DNA of 64,000 nt from Leptoclinus maculatus (GCA_032191485.1 JAVDOI010000003.1:21314873-21378872), one strand, 5' to 3'; shown: positions 36,421-49,807, counted from the stretch's first letter. A program made the numbers and translations. Notes: generated by a model not told the origin, from the letters alone.

Positions 36421-39400
36421 AATTAAATGTCTGCTACTCAATCAAGATGATCACAAATGATATATTGTCACGGTTAACAAACACGGATCACACCAAAGGG
36501 AAGGAAAAAGCCCAACAATGTCATGAGACCTTGAGTTTAACAGTTGCATCATTAAAGACAAAGAAAGCCCTTTTTCAACAAACCAGCAGAAAACACTTCT
36601 AAAGTACAGTTTGGGGCGAGTTCATCATCTTTTCTGGAGCAGTGAGAGATATTCTGTCAGTTTACTCTGAGTGCTGGGTGAAGGGGTGCTGGGTGTTGCT
36701 CTGTGTTTCCTCCTGTTCTGTCTTGCCCTGCGATATGTGAATAAGTGAACTGAGAAAAATGCGTGACATTTAGACATCTTTCCAAATTCGCCTGCCTAAA
36801 CAAATCACAGAGTGAAGAAAAAAATATATAAAGGCGCCTTCGATTTGACCAGAAAGTCTTTTTTTGATGACACAAACATGAGTGACAGTTCAGGAGGACG
36901 GACAGGTGAGCGAGGCTAAAATAAAACAGCACTGTGAAACGGCACGAGGCCTCACTAATATGTCAGAGCAAATGTCAGAGCAGACCAGGAAGTATAGCGG
37001 CTGGTTTTGTTTGAACCTGCTTGTACTGCCAGAGGGGCGGGATCTCATTCAAGCAAACAAATCACTTCTGTGTTATTAGCTTCCTGATGCCTCTCACTCC
37101 CTGTAAGCATTGCACAAGTGCAAAGCTGTTTATACAGGTACAGCACTCTTTACTAGGGGAAGACAAACGTGGGGCCATGAAAGGTCAAAGCTTTATGTTT
37201 TATCATCAGGCTAAAGGAGGACAACTCACACATAATGAAGAACTAAAGAGGCTCAAGAGGATTTGTCTACATGTTGTATGATTCTAATCAGACCTTTTTT
37301 GTCTGCATCTGGATTCAGAAGTGTATTAAAATACAGGTTTAGACAGTGATGGGATGTGTGCGATTATTATTATTAAGTAAATATCATCACCTCCCTGGCA
37401 GAGGTAATGGTAGAATCCCACACACTACAACAACACAACATCAGCAATGGTATATGGCCTGTCTGCACAGTCAAGGACACTGCAGGCAAAGTTAAGTCTT
37501 TCAGACTCAGACCACACTGCTGACACACTTTGTGTAAAGAAAGGCTGCTGCAGAACCCGGGGAACGCAACGGCCAGAGCTCAGTCACTCTGAGTCTGGAG
37601 CATTGAGTGAGGAAGTGCCAGTAACACAACATGGTGCCAAGAGTTCGTAAATATAAGTTTTATTGCAGAGAATCAGACGAGTGATCAGCAAAACCTTGAA
37701 TTTGAAAATAAGAAATGATATTACATAAACAGGACCCTACAAGTAACTAAATAGGCTGTTGTAATGTCATCCACAGTAGAGCATTCTGGTTGGTCTGTGC
37801 TCCTATAACTGGCTTTACAGTATGTAAATAACACTGTCCCCTCATCAATTACATTCCTGTAAAACTATAATAAGATGAAAGAGATCGTTTGCAAAACAGA
37901 TACAGTATTTCAAATTACTGGCAAGTAACTAAACTACTTAATAATGTAAAATTAAATAATTTGATTAGCCTAATGATGACAATACATTTGTCCTTCAAGT
38001 GCAATAAAACAAAACCCCGAGGTTAGTCCGAGGTTAGTCCCATGCTGCAGTTCAACCTCTACACAAGAGTCCTACAGAACAAACATGTGCAAGAAGTGGA
38101 CGACCGCCCTCCGACATTAATGCATGCACATGGACGCACATATTGTGTACGTGGGGGTGAAACCGCTATAGCACGGCATTCGAGCTATCCCAAGGCTTCA
38201 TGTCAGCTGCTGACAGAGAGACCGGGCTCGGGGGGGGGCGGAGGTGAGATGAGAGAGAGAGAGTGGACAAGGGGAGAGAGTAAGAGAGGGAGGGAGGTAA
38301 GGAGAGAAGGGGAAAAATTCGACTTTTGTCATCCGATCACGCCGAGACGCGTTAACTGTCAAGTCTGTGCGCTCCGAGATCAGATCTCCATTGAATTGGG
38401 ATCCTGTTGAATTACTGCTGATGAAAACGCAACATTTCATTGATTTTGCAGCTTCAAAATAAAAGCTTTAAAAAAAAAACTGGGTGACTTTTATTGTGAA
38501 GAAATTATGGGGAATGAAATGCACCTTTGACCACGAAATATTAACAAACGCTATCAGATCAGACAGGTCACATTGAAGCGTCACGGACACAGCTGAGTCA
38601 CGATCTGACGTTACTGATCACAAAAGTCACATTGACAAGAGAGCAGCAACAAGTCCCACCGAGAGTCACTAATGGGGGAACTGTCACGGGACTCGAGGTC
38701 TTCGCTTACTGAGTCGGACACCTTGTGGTTTGTAATGCGTCGTTGCATTTGTCTGATAATGTCAGACTCTAACTAGAATAACAAGAACATTACGAGTATG
38801 AGACAGAATGGAGAGCAAGGGACCGAAACAGAGAGCGGGCCCGTGACAGCCTCCCTCAGCCAAAGTCACAAGTCTCTCCTCTCAGCTCTAATTGTAGCAG
38901 CAAGGCAGAGGGCAGTGAAACACATGGCACACTGTTGTGGAAAAAGCACAGGGAGGGGGGACGTCATGAGACCACCACCACCAGCAGTAAATGCTTTTCA
39001 AATATATATTCATGCGCGTGTGCATCCAGCTGAGGTGCACACGTTACTATTGTTTACTAGCCGGTGGGGGAGGTTGGAGGAGGAGAAAAGGGAGCGATGC
39101 ATTCAATCAATGTCCACACCTCAAAGCTGCACACGTCAGCTGATTTAACAGTCCAGATCACCTAACAGCAGGTTTACAAGAGCTACATGTGTCATTGTGT
39201 GTTTGTTATGTAGAATAAAGACCCAAAGAAATGTAGCACCCATCCCTCAGCATCCCAATCCTCAAATGAATTCCCCTCTCGGAGCAGTAGAGAATGAAAT
39301 GGAGTGAAACTGATTGAGTGTAACTAAACTGATCCAGAACTGATTTGAAGTACTCTGCACGGACGCTCTGACATCCACAAGTTTGTAGAGCAGATGTAAA

Positions 39401-42304
39401 CAAACACCTGTGGAAACCACATCTACCACATCTACCACATTCCCCTTGCAAGCTTCAGGTTTGACAATGACAACAACTTCCTCTACCTCTCTCTCCTTCC
39501 TTCTCAATGCCAATGTCATGACTCACTTTGCTACAACAACAACTCTCTCCGTCCCTCGTCGGCTCTCTTCTAAATGATTTCCAGCATGTCTTTGTCTAAG
39601 CTTGGGCGTGTGCGTGTTGCTCAACCTGTCACAGAGAGTGTTCCCAGACACACCCTGGAAGATATGAAGATAATGAAAAAGGGGGGGAGAGGCAATCTCT
39701 GCTTTCATTTCACTGTAAACGCAACACAGACGTGAGGTGTTGGACACGCAGGCAGACGTGCATGATATCTGGACATTATCATGAGGTCACTGAGATATAT
39801 GTGGGTGAGGGAAATGAAATAGCAACAAAGAAGCTCTTAAGATAGAGACATTTCTCACCCTATTGTTGGACGGATTCTTATCATTTTGCACAAGAAAATC
39901 AGCTAACAATGTGAAGTCACATGCAGAGAGGCAGGTGTTAGTCATGGTCCCGATCCAGCCTTTCCAGAATGGTCTTGATCCACACCTTCTGGCCAGCAGC
40001 CTGCTGCTCCAACCTTTGGGCTGGGATGTGTATGCCACCAATCAAACCAGGTCCCACCACCGTGCACAGCGGGCTGCATGTCTAATCCAGTGTGCTTAGC
40101 AGAATGATTGTCAGGTCACTACAGTTACCATCTGCATAGCTGCATAGGTGGGTCGTGTCAATGTTGTTCATCAGCTTTAGCAGCGGGGACGTGTGCATTA
40201 ACAGGCCTATAACACAACTGTTCTCAGAGATGAAGACACATGAAGAGAGTGGCCCAACAGAACAAAGATCCATAGTGACAAACAATGGTTACACAAATAC
40301 TGAAACCCTTAAAAATCAGAAAAATTATGGACATGAGGTACAGAGAAGATCCTCCATTTGATTATTCTCCTCTAACAACACTGAAGTAACTGAAGGATCT
40401 GAGATGGAGGATCCACAGTGTGGACTACTGTAGTGGTACAATGAGTCCTGCATCTTAAGAAGTGTAGCAAGGTGGCATGATAACAATCAGCACCATGACG
40501 TCTTCTGAGTAAATAAGCCTGAAAGCCAAACAAAAAAACCTCTCAGTCCCTATTAGAGATGTGATTCTCAATCCATCATAACCTCTGGTGGTTTCCTCTA
40601 CATTCCCGTCAAAGCACTCCTCATAAAACAAAGTGGGAAGCAAGTGATTGTGTGTTAAATGAGGGGTGACGCTATATATATAATGCCCTTTTAATTAGAT
40701 TAAATAATCTATTAGTACATGAGATGACATTAACATCTCATTCTTTCTACTAAATCTGACCCGATCACTGCTTTACATTACCAAGTGTACAAAGCGCCTC
40801 CCCTGTGACTGCAGGAATGTGAGATAGCGTCGCTGTTATGAAGCTGTCAGGAGACAAAAATAGCAGCCGGGGACACGTGTGTGTACGGCTGCTTTCAGAT
40901 CAGTTCAGTTGAGCCGTGTAATGAGTCCTTGAGGAAGAACAGAGGACCTTTTTTTTTTAATAACGCACGCAACAAGCGTCTGTCCTGCAGGTTTAAACAA
41001 GACTGAAATGAGGAACTAGTCTTTGAAAAAACAAACAGGGCAGAAGGAAACACATCGTAATACCTGGGATCAATAACACAACTGCATGTATTGTTTGTTG
41101 GTGTTAAAGTAAATAAAAAAACATTTTAAAAAGTGTACTTACATGCAGCAGTAGAGAGCGCTTTGTGGGGAATGAAAGATGCAGCACAGATGCAGGTCCG
41201 TCCAATAATGATTCCCAGTGTGGAGGAACAGATTTTGCTCTGTAGTAGTTGGTGGAGACGAAACCTGAAGCGCAGTTTGACAGATCTGCAGTCTGCAGAG
41301 CTCCAGAGGCCGGGCCGGACTGTTACCGGAGAAGCCGGAGCCATGCCGGTGCCGAGCAAAGACAAAAAAAAACTCACCGGGAGACTAAATATAGAAACCA
41401 GTCAGGGTGCAACACACACAAGCCCCCGATCCAGTTTGGACACTGGTGGCTGTCACCCGAGCTAAAAGTGCAGCCCCAACAAGTGCAAGTGTAACCCGAA
41501 GTCTAATGTCAGCTGAGCTCAGACCTGGGAACCTGAATGCTACTTTGTTCTTCTCTCGTTCATTCATGAGATTGACACAGAATATAAACTTCTGGCTAAC
41601 GTAAGAGAAGACACAGAAAAGCGTCTAATTGAGTAAAAATGTTGTTTAATACAACTTGTTTTTGTCAAAAAGATCAATAAGAAATAAGGGTGTCCACAGT
41701 GTGTACAGTACAACTTAAAACAAATATAACATTTCATGTAAAACAAGAAAAATGAACTCATTAAGGAGCAAAGTGATCACAACGTGTGCAACATTAGAAA
41801 AAAAGGCATCAAAGCAAGAACTGATTAAACTCCTGCAGCATGTGAAACGCCTCACATGGTGCAGTCCTCAAAGGTCACAGGTGAGTATCAATACTACCAG
41901 TGAGCACCAGAGGTCAGCACAACATCATGATACCGCTGAGCCGTCTGCAGGCCAAACCAGTGTTCTAGTCTTTATTCATTCTGTTTCTGTTTCATAATGA
42001 GCTGTTCAGTGTTCCCGACATCTTTGACTGCAGGCTACTGGGAGGGGGGGGGGGGGGAGTGCCTTGCCGAAACTCAGTGGCAGTGGTTTGTCATTTATTT
42101 CCCCAAAGGAAACAAGGATGAGTTTCAAACCCCTTAAAGTGCTAAAAGTTTGAAAATGTACGGTTCGATGACAACTGAGCAAACTTCATCTACAGATGAA
42201 GGTAGTGTGACTTGGTCAAGAGCTCCAGAACAAGTTAGTAAGTGGACCTTAAGAGCATGTATGGATTGGATGGAACGGGCCTACTGGGCACAGAGCCAGG
42301 GGCC

Positions 42305-42765
42305 TAAAGTGTCAGAGACACAAAAAGAGACACAAAGAGACTCACAACGACTATAAAAAGGAGCCAAACATCAACGAAGAGACAGAAAATGACCACAAAG
42401 AGACAGTAGACGTCTACAACGAGACACAAAACAACTACAAAGAAATATTAAACTATAAACAGAAACAAGACAACTACAAAGAGACACAAGACGTCTTCAA
42501 AGTGACACAAAACAACTACAAAGAGACACATAATTACCACAAAGACCCACAAAATGATCACAAAGAGACACACGATGTCTACAAAGAGACACAAAACAAC
42601 TACAAAGAGACACAAAATTACCACAAAGAGACACAAAATTACCACAAAGACACACAAAGACAACTACAAAAAGTTGCAAAACAGCCACAGACAAAAAATA
42701 ACGTAAAACTCCCCCTAAAATATAAAAGAGACACAACACAGAGACACAACACAACAAAAAGAGTC
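42305..42765. repeat. A-rich minisatellite, ~21-24-bp unit
   Basis: Many imperfect copies of gagacacaaaacaactacaa and close variants (gagacacaaaattaccacaa). Long spurious open frames exist on both strands. Confidence 0.92.
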
Positions 42766-43636
42766 TGAACAACTATAAAGTCTGTGTCTTACTCCAGTGT
42801 AGGAGAGGTGGTGGTCTGTGCCCATGGGCCCATTGTCTCACAATCCGCCCATTGTCTCATAATCCGCCCATGCTTCAGGGGAGATTGTTTTTACTGTTTC
42901 CATGATGACGAAGGAATTGTCAAGCTCGTCATTGAAGCTGTTTTTTGTTGCTACCCGATGTACCTTTCTAAGACACATGACACAGACATTTTCCTTTAGA
43001 GTAGTTGTTTGTCAGCCATGTTCCCTCACATCAACAAGCTCACATTTCGGCTTCGGCTCTTTCCTTGCAGAGTTTTACATGTGCTCAGTATATATATTCT
43101 AATGGGATCTTATCTCACTTAAAATACGTGCATGCATGAAGTATTAGGACTCGCTTATGCAAGACACTGGCCTCAGACCTGGAGCTGGTTCTTTTAAAAC
43201 AAATTCATGAATTAAACTAAGTATTTCCCCATAAAGCTAAAACTTAAAGAAAAAATCTTTAATTTGAAAGCGGCCAATAATTGCACCGCAGAGCAGGAGT
43301 GTGGAAATCCAGGCTTACGCCCTTTTGTACTGGATTACAATTAGCGTCCTTGTAATCCTCCCTGTTATCCAATGACACGCATCCTGCTATTCCACACCCT
43401 GCACATTGTTCAATAACCTCCACGTGGGCAATTCTCCCCCCCCGACAGTGAGCGTCCGTGAGGGCGTCTGAGAGCAGCGTGAACCTGTCTGCTGGCTCAT
43501 CCTCCTCAACTTTTTTTTCCTCTAATCTAACTTTAATTGCTTGGCCTCAACTTTCAACTTAAAAAAAAAGATTCATTTCCCGAGCTACTTGAGAGCAGTT
43601 CTGCTCCGGTTGGCTCCACACGTTGCCCTCAGGCCC

Positions 43637-43655
43637 CCCCCCCCCCCTCCCCCCG
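43637..43655. repeat. Poly-C tract
   Basis: Two adjacent C-runs, ccccccccccccc-t-ccccc, ahead of gphb5. Confidence 0.8.
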
Positions 43656-45687
43656 CACGAAAGGTAATTTCTTGATGAGGCGCTTACTCACCCAAATCAA
43701 TTCTTCCCCTTTCTTCACATCTCCTCCTCCCGTCTCCTCCGAGGACTGACACATGCATCCTTTTTTCCACTGGCTACAGAAAAAGGACAAAATGAAAAGG
43801 ACGGTGAAATAAAGTGTCAGAGCTCAGGGGTGAAGTCATTACAGTCGGCATGTGAGAACAGGAGCAGGGTCTGGCTGTGGAGCCGGCTAATTGAGCTCGG
43901 ATGATTGAGTAGACACAGGTAGGCACTGTGTTTGAGTATGTTGTCCCCCCCCCCTCTCTCTTCCGTGTGGATGAGTATGTACAAAAGGGCAGACTCTTTT
44001 CCTCCTAATCAAGCTAATGGAGTGGTAACAAGCCGGTGGGTGAACTAAATGAGCAGCGACAGGTAAAAGGGCCTCCAGGGGTTTAGGGAGTCAGGGGGGG
44101 GAGAGACTGAGTGGCAGGACACAAGATGATAAAAAGGCCCCGGCTAGTCCCGTCACATCCATTAGCAGGTGGTTCAGGTCTGAGGAGCGTTCAGGGACGA
44201 GTACTGCGGTTCTTGTTATCCATCCACGCTGCCAAAGAGTAACTTCAGAGCCGACACTGCAGGCGTGACGTTTGCATTTCATTGTAGAAATTCAATAGTT
44301 AATTAACAGATGAGCCAGCAAAGAAAGAAGTCACAATGGTGAGTGAATGCTGCTGTACTGCTTCTTATAGAGTGCTATTCTTTACCTGTTCTTTACCTGT
44401 TTGCCCAGCTGTTGTGGAATTTGAGTGTGATGTCCAAGTTTCCTTTATTTTTTATATAAACGTGACGTGATCAAAAGCTTTCGGTGAGATTTTTTTCACC
44501 CCATCTGCTGTTTCCGAGGTCAAGAATGGACTCAGCTTTTAAAGCTACATGAGTCTTTGACCTTTTAACTGTATTTAAATGTCCTTTTATGTTTCTTTTG
44601 CACTTTGTCTTTTCATGTTTTGTCGCTGAAGTGCGAAACAAATGAAAAAAAGTAACATTTAATGAGCAATCTGTTGTCAAAGATCCATATGTTAATAAGA
44701 CCTCTAGAACACCTACTGAATGGATCTTGTGATGAGATTTCGGTTTAAAGCCTGTGGAGCTCTTTGTTTGAAGGGATTTACTGCAGCTCTCACAAACCTC
44801 GTGCGATAGGGGCCCAGGTGCTTGAGGGCCACTTCGGCTCGGCACTAATGCATCGACCACCACTGATTACTTTAATTACAAAGTTGTGTCAACACCAGCT
44901 GTCAATCTTTGTGTGGTCTTTTAAAAGGACTGGGCTGTCATCAAACACGCAGCTGTGAAAGTATTTATAATTCTCAGTGAAACAGTCACTGAGGGACAAC
45001 AAGGGAGGAATTCAACCTCAATGAGCTCATTTTACAGGTTAATATCCTGATTTCTTCTTTGATTTGGATTCACGTACATAAATCTTTCAAGAGAAGAATC
45101 ACATTCTTTTATAATTTTAAACCACAGAATGCTTTGTTATATTTCAATAACAGTTCATTTATTCAGTGTAAAGTCCTCGAAATGCTTCGTATCGAGTTTG
45201 TCGTCCTGCTCGGAGGAAATATAGACCTTGTATGGGACGTCCTGATAGTGGCGCTCTAGTTGTCAAACGTCTTGTTACCATCAAGATGTAAATTAAAGTC
45301 AGATTAACGTCACACGTCGGCTTATTAAACAGCAGCATCGGCTGCAGTCTGGCTTTAGAGGAAGGAGATCCAAGTCCACCTGGGGTCTAAAACCAGCTGA
45401 GTGTTAAACGAGCTTAACTTCAACAGCAGGATCTCATTAACAACATCTACAATAAACAGCTTATAACATACATGGAGAAGCTTGAATGAGACTCCTTCAC
45501 AGTGACATAACAGACCTCAGGATGCATTAGACGATCTGTGGTTCAGAAAGCCATGAAATATTACTGATTCCTGCAAAAGAACACTCCTTTTCTTTTTAGT
45601 CCAAGGCCTGGAGCAGGTTGGGATTCTGTCTCTGCCCTGCTTTTTAGCACACCTGTGCTTGTGTTGTGTTGCCTCTCTAACCTTCAG

Positions 45688-45880
45688 GAGGCCTGGACTG
45701 CTGCTGTTCCTGCTCTGGGTCTCTCTGCAGCCGGACTCCCTCCACCTTGCGTCAGCCGTCAAGCTGCGGCGCTTCATCGGCTGCGCTGTCCGGGAGTTCA
45801 CCTTCCTGGCCAGGAAGCCCGGCTGCGGGGGGATGCACGTCACCACCGACGCCTGCTGGGGGCGCTGTGAAACCTGGGAG
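45688..45880 (+). CDS. gphb5: gphb5 coding exon A (signal peptide end and first cystine-knot half)
   Basis: 193 nt, entering at phase 2 and leaving at phase 0. Its border after CETWE is the expected conserved intron position for this hormone family. Confidence 0.93.
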
Positions 45881-47433
45881 GTAAGCAGGGGAGGAGGGGG
45901 GAGACAGGTTACTGTACACACAGAGAGGAGGGGTGACTCTGGAGAAGAAAAAGAGTAAATAGAGTCAGAGAGTCAAATACACAGAGAGAGAGAGACACAT
46001 ACTGTAGATACAGTACAGAGACAGAGATGTGAGATCCCCATGGGGGGGGGGGTTCCTCTTTCCCCCCTCCACTTGAGGTGAGTCAGAGCAAGGTCCCACA
46101 TACAGTACATATATGCATAAATATTAGAACAGACACGTCAGACGTCTGAGGAAAAACCCATTCTGTGTTCATAATAACTGACTTTTTCGTGAGGCGAGGC
46201 TGAGTGAAATCTATAAATCTTGCATATGTTCGGAGGAGGACAGGAGGGCTTCTTGAAAATTGAGTTAACTTTCTGCAAGAATGAGAAAAAGGCGGCGGTG
46301 GAATCCAGAGATGTTAATGCGACAGCAGCAGCGGCCTTCTTAACAATGCCTCAAGTGCATAAACGACACAGGATTTCATAAGTTGCCGCATACTGATTAC
46401 AAAAGAAAAATATGAAATTGCTGTGGAATCTCAAGTTTCATCCGGTGCATTGTATTCAGTGACAAGAGGCATTAGGAGGCTCATGACTCTCTCTGCTTTG
46501 TTATTGCGATGGAGCCGCTGCTATGTGCAGGAGGCCCGAGCTGAGCTTTGTGATACTCTTTGGATTCCCCTCGGGCGGGAATACTCATCTTTTTGTGTGC
46601 CCCCCCCCCAGATCAGGACAGAGTCTCGCTTTAAGGACAAACAGGTTCCAACTTCCACCTTCTGTGCACCCAAGTTATGATAGAGAACTTTAAATGACTG
46701 CAACAGCAGAATTAGGTTAAATCCCTGGAACGCCGACACTACAAGCAATTAATAGGAGCTTTGCAGATGTGTCACAAATCTCCCTCCAAACACAGCTTCA
46801 CCGGAGGTTCACTGTGTGCAAATTATGATGGGCAAAATGAAAAGTCTAATGAGGTGGATTTGTTTCCACGTCGGGTTACTGTGACATGAGAAATAGTCAT
46901 TAAAGGTAAACTGGTGAAGCTTTAGACCACTAGAGGTGCTGGAGAGCAGATTTCTTGATGAGTGGGTGATCTTTTTTGTGCTCTGAAAGTTTATTTATAT
47001 ATCTATGTATTTATTTACCAGGGACAGTGCACACTAATCTAATTTTAGTTTCCACCTTAATGTGCCATAGTTAGCATGAGAGCTAATTTCCGTCTGTAGT
47101 CACTACAATTTAGTGGCCTAATATCAAATTCTGTAGAGAAGAATGAAACGTCCAGAACCAACATCAGCAACAACATGAGCATCATCAACGTTTAGGAGAA
47201 AAGGTTGTTCAGACTATTTTGTTGTCTGTTTGTATGAGCAGAAGCCCGTCCTGGACCCCCCCTTCATCGAGTCCTACCAGAGGGTTTGTACCTACAACGA
47301 GACGCGCCTGGTCTCTGTGAAGCTGCCCAACTGTCTGCCGAACGTGGAGCCCACCTTCACCTACCCCGTGGCCCTGAGATGTGACTGTGGAGTCTGTTTG
47401 ACCAGCACCACCGAGTGTATAACATCTGTCTGA
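45688..47433 (+). CDS. gphb5: Glycoprotein hormone beta-5 (thyrostimulin beta subunit), two coding exons; ATG exon not found
   Basis: Secreted cystine-knot hormone subunit. With GPHA2 it forms thyrostimulin, which acts on the TSH receptor (family knowledge). Exon 45,688-45,880 (ttcag acceptor, GAG/gtaagc donor) codes a hydrophobic signal core (GLLLFLLWVSL), a likely cleavage region (LHLASA) and the first half of the knot: FIGCAVREFTFLARKPGCGG, then TTDACWGRCETWE. Exon 47,242-47,433 (gagcag acceptor) codes KPVLDPPFIESYQRVCTYNE, KLPNCLPNVEPTFTYPVALR, CDCGVCLTSTTECITSV and a TGA. The ten cysteines of GPHB5 and the N-glycosylation site YNET are all present. Joined, the exons match recalled human GPHB5 (GCAVREFTFLAKKPGCRGL, TTDACWGRCETWEKPILEPP). 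The upstream frame lacks an ATG before the acceptor at 45,687, so a small first coding exon must lie to the left. Confidence 0.95.
47242..47433 (+). CDS. gphb5: gphb5 coding exon B (last coding exon)
   Basis: 192 nt, 63 codons plus TGA at 47,431-47,433. Its last 33 bp (from 47,401) are the first unit of the minisatellite that follows. Confidence 0.94.
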   Translation, partial: KPVLDPPFIESYQRVCTYNETRLVSVKLPNCLPNVEPTFTYPVALRCDCGVCLTSTTECITSV

Positions 47434-48032
47434 ACCAGCACCACCGAGTGTATAACATCTGTCTGAACCAGCACCACCGAGTGTATAACATCTGTCTGAC
47501 CGGCACCACCGAGTGTATAACATCTGTCTGAACCGGCACCACCGAGTGTATAACATCTGTCTGAACCGGCACCACCGAGTTTATAACATCTGTCTGACCA
47601 GCACCACCGAGTGTATAACATCTGTCTGACCCGGCACCACCGAGTGTATAACATCTGTCTGAACCAGCACCACCGAGTGTATAACATCTGTCTGAACCAG
47701 CACCACCGAGTGTATAACATCTGTCTGACCAGCACCACCGAGTGTATAACATCTGTCTGACTAGCACCACCGAGTGTATAACATCTGTCTGAACCGGCAC
47801 CACCGAGTGTATAACATCTGTCTGAACCGGCACCACCGAGTGTATAACATCTGTCTGAACCGGCACCACCGAGTGTATAACATCTGTCTGAACCGGCACC
47901 ACCGAGTGTATAACATCTGTCTGAACCAACACCACGAGTGTATAACATCTGTCTGAACCGGCACCACCGAGTGTATAACATCTGTCTGAACCAGCACCAC
48001 CGAGTGTATAACATCTGTCTGACTAGCACCAC
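47401..48032 (+). repeat. 33-bp minisatellite seeded by the gphb5 C-terminal codons and stop
   Basis: About 19 full copies plus one partial. The unit is ACCAGCACCACCGAGTGTAT followed by AACATCTGTCTGA, which in the gphb5 frame reads TSTTECITSV-stop. The first copy is the authentic end of the gene; the rest lie in the presumptive 3'UTR. Copies differ by few substitutions (agc/ggc, one tat/ttat) and some lack one A (tctgacc against tctgaacc), giving 32-bp units. The low divergence indicates a recent or homogenised expansion. Confidence 0.96.
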
Positions 48033-49129
48033 TCTATACAATTCTTTGGCCAACTGCTTAAGTTTCGGATTGCTCTTAAAAAATATATTTAGCAAAAACC
48101 AGGCAATCTTTGTTTGAGCTCGTATGTTTTGTTGTTCTATTCTACTCGCAACTATTTTACGTTTACTTTTTAGAAATGTGATCATATCTGATTTTTCTGT
48201 AAAAGATATTGTTTAGTAAATGTAATTTTCACTTTGTCTCTTGTTTTATTGTCACATTTCAATATTCTTTCCAGTTTAGTATAGTTCGAATGAGTTGGTT
48301 ATGTAGCAAGTGTGACTTTCATGAAGTATTTCGAAGCCTTTCCCTTTTCATTAACCGTAAATGTAAATCATGCAAACTAAACTAGTACCTCTGACCTTCA
48401 CATAAAAGAAGTAAAAAGTCCAATATTTCCATTTAAAATGAAGCAGATTCTCCTGCTTTGTTCAAAAATACAACAAAGAAATTGTTAAATTATTTCCATG
48501 ATTCCACAGCTGAAAAAAAAAATTGCTGTGTTTAGAACTTCCAGTTGATCAATCAACCTTCACCCACGCCGCCTCCGTCCCGCTACATGTCAACGGTAAT
48601 AACGGCGGTGATGATCAAAAGGCAGCGCAGTATCTCTGGGGAAATCCTCTCCGCAGAAGCTTCGTCGTCCTCACAGATCCTCCTTCTTCACCCTCACGTC
48701 CCCGTAGGAGCGACTGTATAATTCATGACCACGGTTGGTACCTGTCGGGCTGTTTCAGGGCAGTGGAGGGGAAGTTGCCCTTAACCTGCACTTATACTAG
48801 TGAAGGAATCTGATCCTGTTTTAGTGCCCTAGACTTGGCCTGAAAGGTGTCAAATGGATGTATTTCAGGTGTGTAACTGCCAGGCTGATACAACAATAGA
48901 GAGACGAAGCCCCTCGACTTCCGGTGTCCCCCTTATTTCAGAAAGAAATGTACAGAAGTCTGTAAATTACACATGTTTGTACATTTTTGCACGTCAAGAA
49001 AGTCCCAAATTGGTGTAGCTTTGTTGTAGTACTTTTATTTTTTTGTGATGACCGGCTCAGTGAAGTACACTATGCACGTTAACAACATGGCCGTTCCGCA
49101 TCGGTTAGCTTGGCTTGCTAAGTGTCTTA

Positions 49130-49215
49130 AAACGTGTTTTCTCTCTACTGACCAGCAGGGGGCGACTCTTCTGGTTGCAAAAAGAAGTCAGATAAATGGT
49201 CTCCGATGAGTCATT
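49130..49215. repeat. Short fragment of the same dispersed repeat family
   Basis: Only the ccagcagggggcgac block (49,152-49,166) with ctcttctggttgcaaaaag beside it resembles the family. The core is missing. Confidence 0.5.
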
Positions 49216-49699
49216 GTGTCTCCCTCTGAGCTCCCAGAGGAGGTCATAGACCTCAGGTTAGAAACCTTCGTTGATGGTTTCATGGTAACCCCCACCCCCC
49301 CCCCCCCACCCGTCTACAGCTGAAGGAGGAAGTGGTGAAGTCAGGAACGATTATGGCAGCGGGGGTCATCACAGCGACTCTCTCCTGTCAGGGTTGTTGA
49401 AGATAACGAAGGTCTCAGGAGAGCCAACTGTCCAGACAGCTAACCTGGTGTTACAGTGAAGAAACTGCATCTAAGTACTGGGACAGTCAATAAATAATGA
49501 TTGATAAATTGTTTATAAGAATCTTACTTATGCAGCGTTCCAGCGAGGCCACATGGAGTGTGGTGGTAGTGAGGAGGGCTCAGTGGGCTTCAGATCCTGG
49601 ATGTCTCCCAGTCTGCTTTGTTTCCACCTCCTCTTCATGATGTAATCTGCTGAAACCAGACAGATGTCCTGACATGTAAGAAACAGAGCCAGACACTGT

Positions 49700-49700
<1 letters not shown>

Positions 49701-49761
<61 letters not shown>
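49701..49761. repeat. (CA)n microsatellite
   Basis: About 30 CA units. A second tract of about 18 units lies at 49,811-49,848. Confidence 0.95.
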
Positions 49762-49764
<3 letters not shown>

Positions 49765-49807
49765 AGTCACGACTACGTGCAGTTATGCAAACCCTGCTTT
49801 GTCACAT

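Larger units (their letters stand above)
36421..45687. other. Intergenic segment between syne2 and gphb5: no supported gene
   Basis: About 9.3 kb in which I recognise no conserved exon. It contains a purine-rich stretch at 38,230-38,310, a CG-richer patch with an ATG at 41,270-41,370, the gagacacaaaac minisatellite at 42.3-42.8 kb, poly-G at 42,043-42,057 and poly-C at 43,637-43,650. Because syne2 (leftward) and gphb5 (rightward) diverge here, both promoters should lie in it. Confidence 0.55.

Noticed and set aside
41133..41465. 110-codon plus-strand open frame as a real gene
   Set aside because: No homology recognised, no clear donor site, ordinary length for chance. Kept only as a weak promoter/first-exon idea.
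42448..42772. Val/Cys/Leu-rich minus-strand open frames
   Set aside because: Mirror of the gagacacaaaac minisatellite.
45517..45921. 134-codon minus-strand open frame over gphb5 exon A
   Set aside because: Antisense to a conserved hormone exon; low-complexity composition.
47357..48185. Minus-strand open frames of up to 274 codons over the gphb5 minisatellite
   Set aside because: By-product of a stop-free 33-bp unit on that strand. No start context, splice sites or homology.
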